DNA of 6,577 nt, from positions 1 through 6,577 of the forward strand of contig JAUXQA010000378.1 of the NCBI GenBank assembly GCA_030683195.1, written 5' to 3'. The stretch comes from Rhodoferax sp. (GTDB lineage: Bacteria; Pseudomonadota; Gammaproteobacteria; Burkholderiales; Burkholderiaceae_C). The notes beneath the pieces are model-generated. The model had not been told where the DNA came from, made no database searches, and was given only the letters and a program-made list of their open reading frames with translations. Each line of letters starts with the position of its first letter. The stretch's first letter is position 1. Below, piece by piece: positions 4,592-6,577 of this stretch. The position numbers and the translations under genes were made by a program.

Positions 4592-6508
4592 CTATGTGAC
4601 CGCATGGTTCATGGGCGAAGACCGTACGCAATTACGACCGCTGTCCTTTGCCTTGTAAAGCATTTTGTCCGCTGTGGCGAGGAAGTCCTGATAGTTGCTT
4701 TGCTGGTCAGGAACACCGCACGCTACGCCAAAGCTGGCGGTCATGCGAATGACGTGTCCTTCATGAGCAACTTGGAGTTCTTCGACCGCAATGCGGAACT
4801 TTTCAGCCAATGCAGCTGAGCTTTCCAGGTTGCTGCCAAGCAGCAAAATGACAAACTCTTCACCGCCATAGCGGGCCAAGACATCGCCTGCACGGTGAAT
4901 CCAAGGCCGCATCAGCTTCGCCAGTGCTTTGAGGCAAGCGTCTCCTGCTAGGTGACCATGTGTGTCGTTGATGTTTTTGAAATGATCGATGTCAAACATG
5001 ATGAGTCCCAATGGAGCTCCCATGCGCCGAGCCCGGCGATGCTCTGTGGCCAGCGCGTTGTCAAAAAAAGCACGGTTGCTGATTTGGGTGAGTCCATCGG
5101 TAGTGGACAGCAGCAGCAGTCTGTCATTCGCCGTCTGGAGTTGATCCAGCGTTTGATTCAATTCGCCAGTGCGGGCTTTGACACGTTGTTCAAGTTGACG
5201 ATTGGTTTCCTCTTTAAGTCTGATCATTGCTTCCTGGGCGGCTCGTGCCTTGCGCTCATGGGCCAACGCCGCGGCCTGTGCATTCACTCGCTGGGATCTG
5301 TCGTGGTTCATTCGGTCAATCAGAGTGAATGACAATAAAACCACCAACAAAATGATTCCCATCTGTGGCGCATTGTTGGTCCAGATGTTTGAGGGTATCA
5401 ACCCAAATTTGTTGGCATCCAGGATGCCTAGTCCGATCAGGACAGAAGTCCAGGCAAGGCAATAAAACCGTGCAAAACTCGCGCCCCGCCACCAGCGCCA
5501 ATATCCAACGACAAGCGCTGTTAACGCAACTGGAATGGTAACTGCCGCTCCCAGGCGCACCGTGAGGCTGTAGGGCAGAAAAAATGTCAGCACCACAAGC
5601 ACGCCACACCCAGCGGCCAAGACATTTACCAGTATCCAGGCCGGCCGGGAGAACTCCTTCAGCTTGAGAAAACTGTTTGCGAACAAGCAGGCAAACAAGC
5701 CCGTACCCGCAATAAAAGTCGAGATTGCAATACTGTTCCAGCGCACGGCGTTTGGCCAAACATACGCAAAGGTAAAGCCTGTCAAGGTCAGATGGAACAG
5801 CAGGTAGCTCGCAACGAACAAGATATAAAAAATGTAATTGATGTCGCCTGTTGAGAAAAATACGAAAAGGTTGTAGATGACCATGATCAATAAAATTCCG
5901 ATCAGAACACCCTGAACCAAATTTTCGTCACGATTCGCTTCGTGAAATCTTTCCGGATCCCACATTCGAAACGGCGCTTCAATCGTCCCTGCGGAGGCCA
6001 ATCGGATGTAGATCTGGTTGAGTCCTGGCGCCAGTTGGACCGGCATGATGAAGTTTTGATGTTTCACGATGCGTTGCGCAAAGGGCTTTTCATCACCCAA
6101 AACATAGCTCGTCTTCAGTTGGTCGCCAGCCAAATGATAGAAGTTCACTTCGTCAATAAATGGAATAGGCAGCTCGATCAAGCGCGGAAGTGCTTGACCT
6201 GTGATGTTGTCGATCTGGAAACGAAACCAGTAAGCGTCTGTCGTGAACCCGAAATTTGGCGACGCCCGGTTGATGGCTTGCCACGCCGAGAGCTTTGTTG
6301 ATGCTTGATCGAATGTCAGACTTCTGCTGGCGTCAGTCAGCACCCCCATGCGTGAGCCAACCTCAATCAAACCAGGAATCTGCGTCGAGATTACCAAGCT
6401 GGGGAAACTTGGGTTGGGGGCGTCTTGATTTGCTTGAGCCTGCGGCGTCAAACCCATCATCAACACCAGTAGCCAGAAAGTAAGTTCCTTCAAATACAAA
6501 CTGTTCAT
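4592..6508 (-). CDS. Membrane diguanylate cyclase with 7TMR-DISM sensor
   Basis: A 638-residue enzyme expected to make cyclic di-GMP from two GTP under control of a periplasmic signal. Order: signal peptide (1-26, FWLLVLMMGL core, cleavage after AQA); periplasmic 7TMR-DISMED2-like domain (about 35-185, with DAYWFRFQIDN at 91-101); seven membrane helices (about 197-398) of the 7TMR-DISM type; a charged coiled coil (about 400-465); and a GGDEF domain (467-630). The GGDEF domain has DGLT (471-474), FDIDHFKNIND with metal ligand Asp506, the active GGEEF (548-552), and an intact inhibitory site RxxD (Arg539, Asp542) five residues before it. It should therefore be active and feedback-inhibited. The DISM domain of relatives is thought to bind carbohydrate-like ligands; the ligand here is unknown. 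ATG 6508 gives the signal peptide, but its AGGAGG abuts the ATG; TTG codon 4 (6497-6499) is a possible start. The frame is open beyond 6574 to the window edge. It is followed by the RskA-like gene. Confidence 0.93.
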   Translation of the reverse strand: MNSLYLKELTFWLLVLMMGLTPQAQANQDAPNPSFPSLVISTQIPGLIEVGSRMGVLTDASRSLTFDQASTKLSAWQAINRASPNFGFTTDAYWFRFQIDNITGQALPRLIELPIPFIDEVNFYHLAGDQLKTSYVLGDEKPFAQRIVKHQNFIMPVQLAPGLNQIYIRLASAGTIEAPFRMWDPERFHEANRDENLVQGVLIGILLIMVIYNLFVFFSTGDINYIFYILFVASYLLFHLTLTGFTFAYVWPNAVRWNSIAISTFIAGTGLFACLFANSFLKLKEFSRPAWILVNVLAAGCGVLVVLTFFLPYSLTVRLGAAVTIPVALTALVVGYWRWWRGASFARFYCLAWTSVLIGLGILDANKFGLIPSNIWTNNAPQMGIILLVVLLSFTLIDRMNHDRSQRVNAQAAALAHERKARAAQEAMIRLKEETNRQLEQRVKARTGELNQTLDQLQTANDRLLLLSTTDGLTQISNRAFFDNALATEHRRARRMGAPLGLIMFDIDHFKNINDTHGHLAGDACLKALAKLMRPWIHRAGDVLARYGGEEFVILLLGSNLESSAALAEKFRIAVEELQVAHEGHVIRMTASFGVACGVPDQQSNYQDFLATADKMLYKAKDSGRNCVRSSPMNHAVT

Positions 6509-6514
6509 CCTCCT
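6509..6514 (-). promoter_or_regulatory. Perfect Shine-Dalgarno before the diguanylate cyclase start
   Basis: The minus strand reads AGGAGG directly against the ATG at 6506-6508, leaving no spacer. The in-frame TTG at 6497-6499 lies nine bases downstream and would be a better distance. Either start preserves the signal peptide. The remaining 63 bases to the right edge (6515-6577) show no promoter I can support. Confidence 0.55.
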
Positions 6515-6577
6515 GGGTTGCCCGACAGCAAAAAGTAATGGGTTGATGAGCCTTGATGCTGCCTCTGGCTCCACAGT

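Noticed and set aside
4558..4605. Sixteen-residue N-terminal extension of the RskA-like protein
   Set aside because: It overlaps the end of the cyclase gene, has no visible ribosome site, and adds no recognisable anti-sigma sequence.
4604..5465. Plus-strand open frames opposite the diguanylate cyclase (71-126 residues)
   Set aside because: They are shadows of the cyclase coding sequence without start signals or protein-like composition.
6509..6574. Upstream ATG at 6574 for the diguanylate cyclase
   Set aside because: It would bury the signal peptide behind 22 residues; the internal start next to AGGAGG gives a normal signal peptide. It cannot be fully excluded because the frame stays open to the window edge.

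Overview
The window looks like an ordinary chromosomal segment from a betaproteobacterium, most likely order Burkholderiales and plausibly Comamonadaceae. I base this on the trxA - rho - type B rpmE order, on the rho and trxA sequences as I know them, and on the N-terminus of a membrane protein that often follows rpmE in that family. This is recall-based placement, not a search. I see no tRNA, rRNA, CRISPR array, insertion sequence or prophage remnant, and no gene-free stretch longer than about 220 bases.

Left half, all on the minus strand (reading from 2428 down to 1): trxA (thioredoxin) with its own intrinsic terminator; rho (transcription termination factor) behind a leader of roughly 130 bases; rpmE2 (zinc-independent ribosomal protein L31) 99 bases after rho and closed by a strong intrinsic terminator; then the first 41 codons of a membrane protein, probably a glycosyltransferase, that runs off the left edge. 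The 60 bases just before the rho start are strikingly rich in C and poor in G on the transcript (26 C, 6 G). That is the composition Rho itself binds, so autoregulation by attenuation is likely.

Middle: a HI0933/BaiN-type FAD flavoprotein (2621-3970, plus strand) diverges from trxA across 192 bases that hold a candidate promoter for it. It converges on the next operon, and a large hairpin lies between the two.

Right half, minus strand: a membrane diguanylate cyclase (signal peptide, 7TMR-DISM sensor, seven membrane helices, coiled coil, GGDEF domain with intact inhibitory site) is followed 34 bases later by a small single-pass membrane protein. That protein resembles only the C-terminal RskA domain of anti-sigma factors and has no sigma-binding part. 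The pair looks like an operon: c-di-GMP synthesis controlled from the periplasm, plus an orphan periplasmic RskA-type module of unknown role. This pair and the rho leader are the most interesting items. I found no clear sign of a wholly new multi-gene system.
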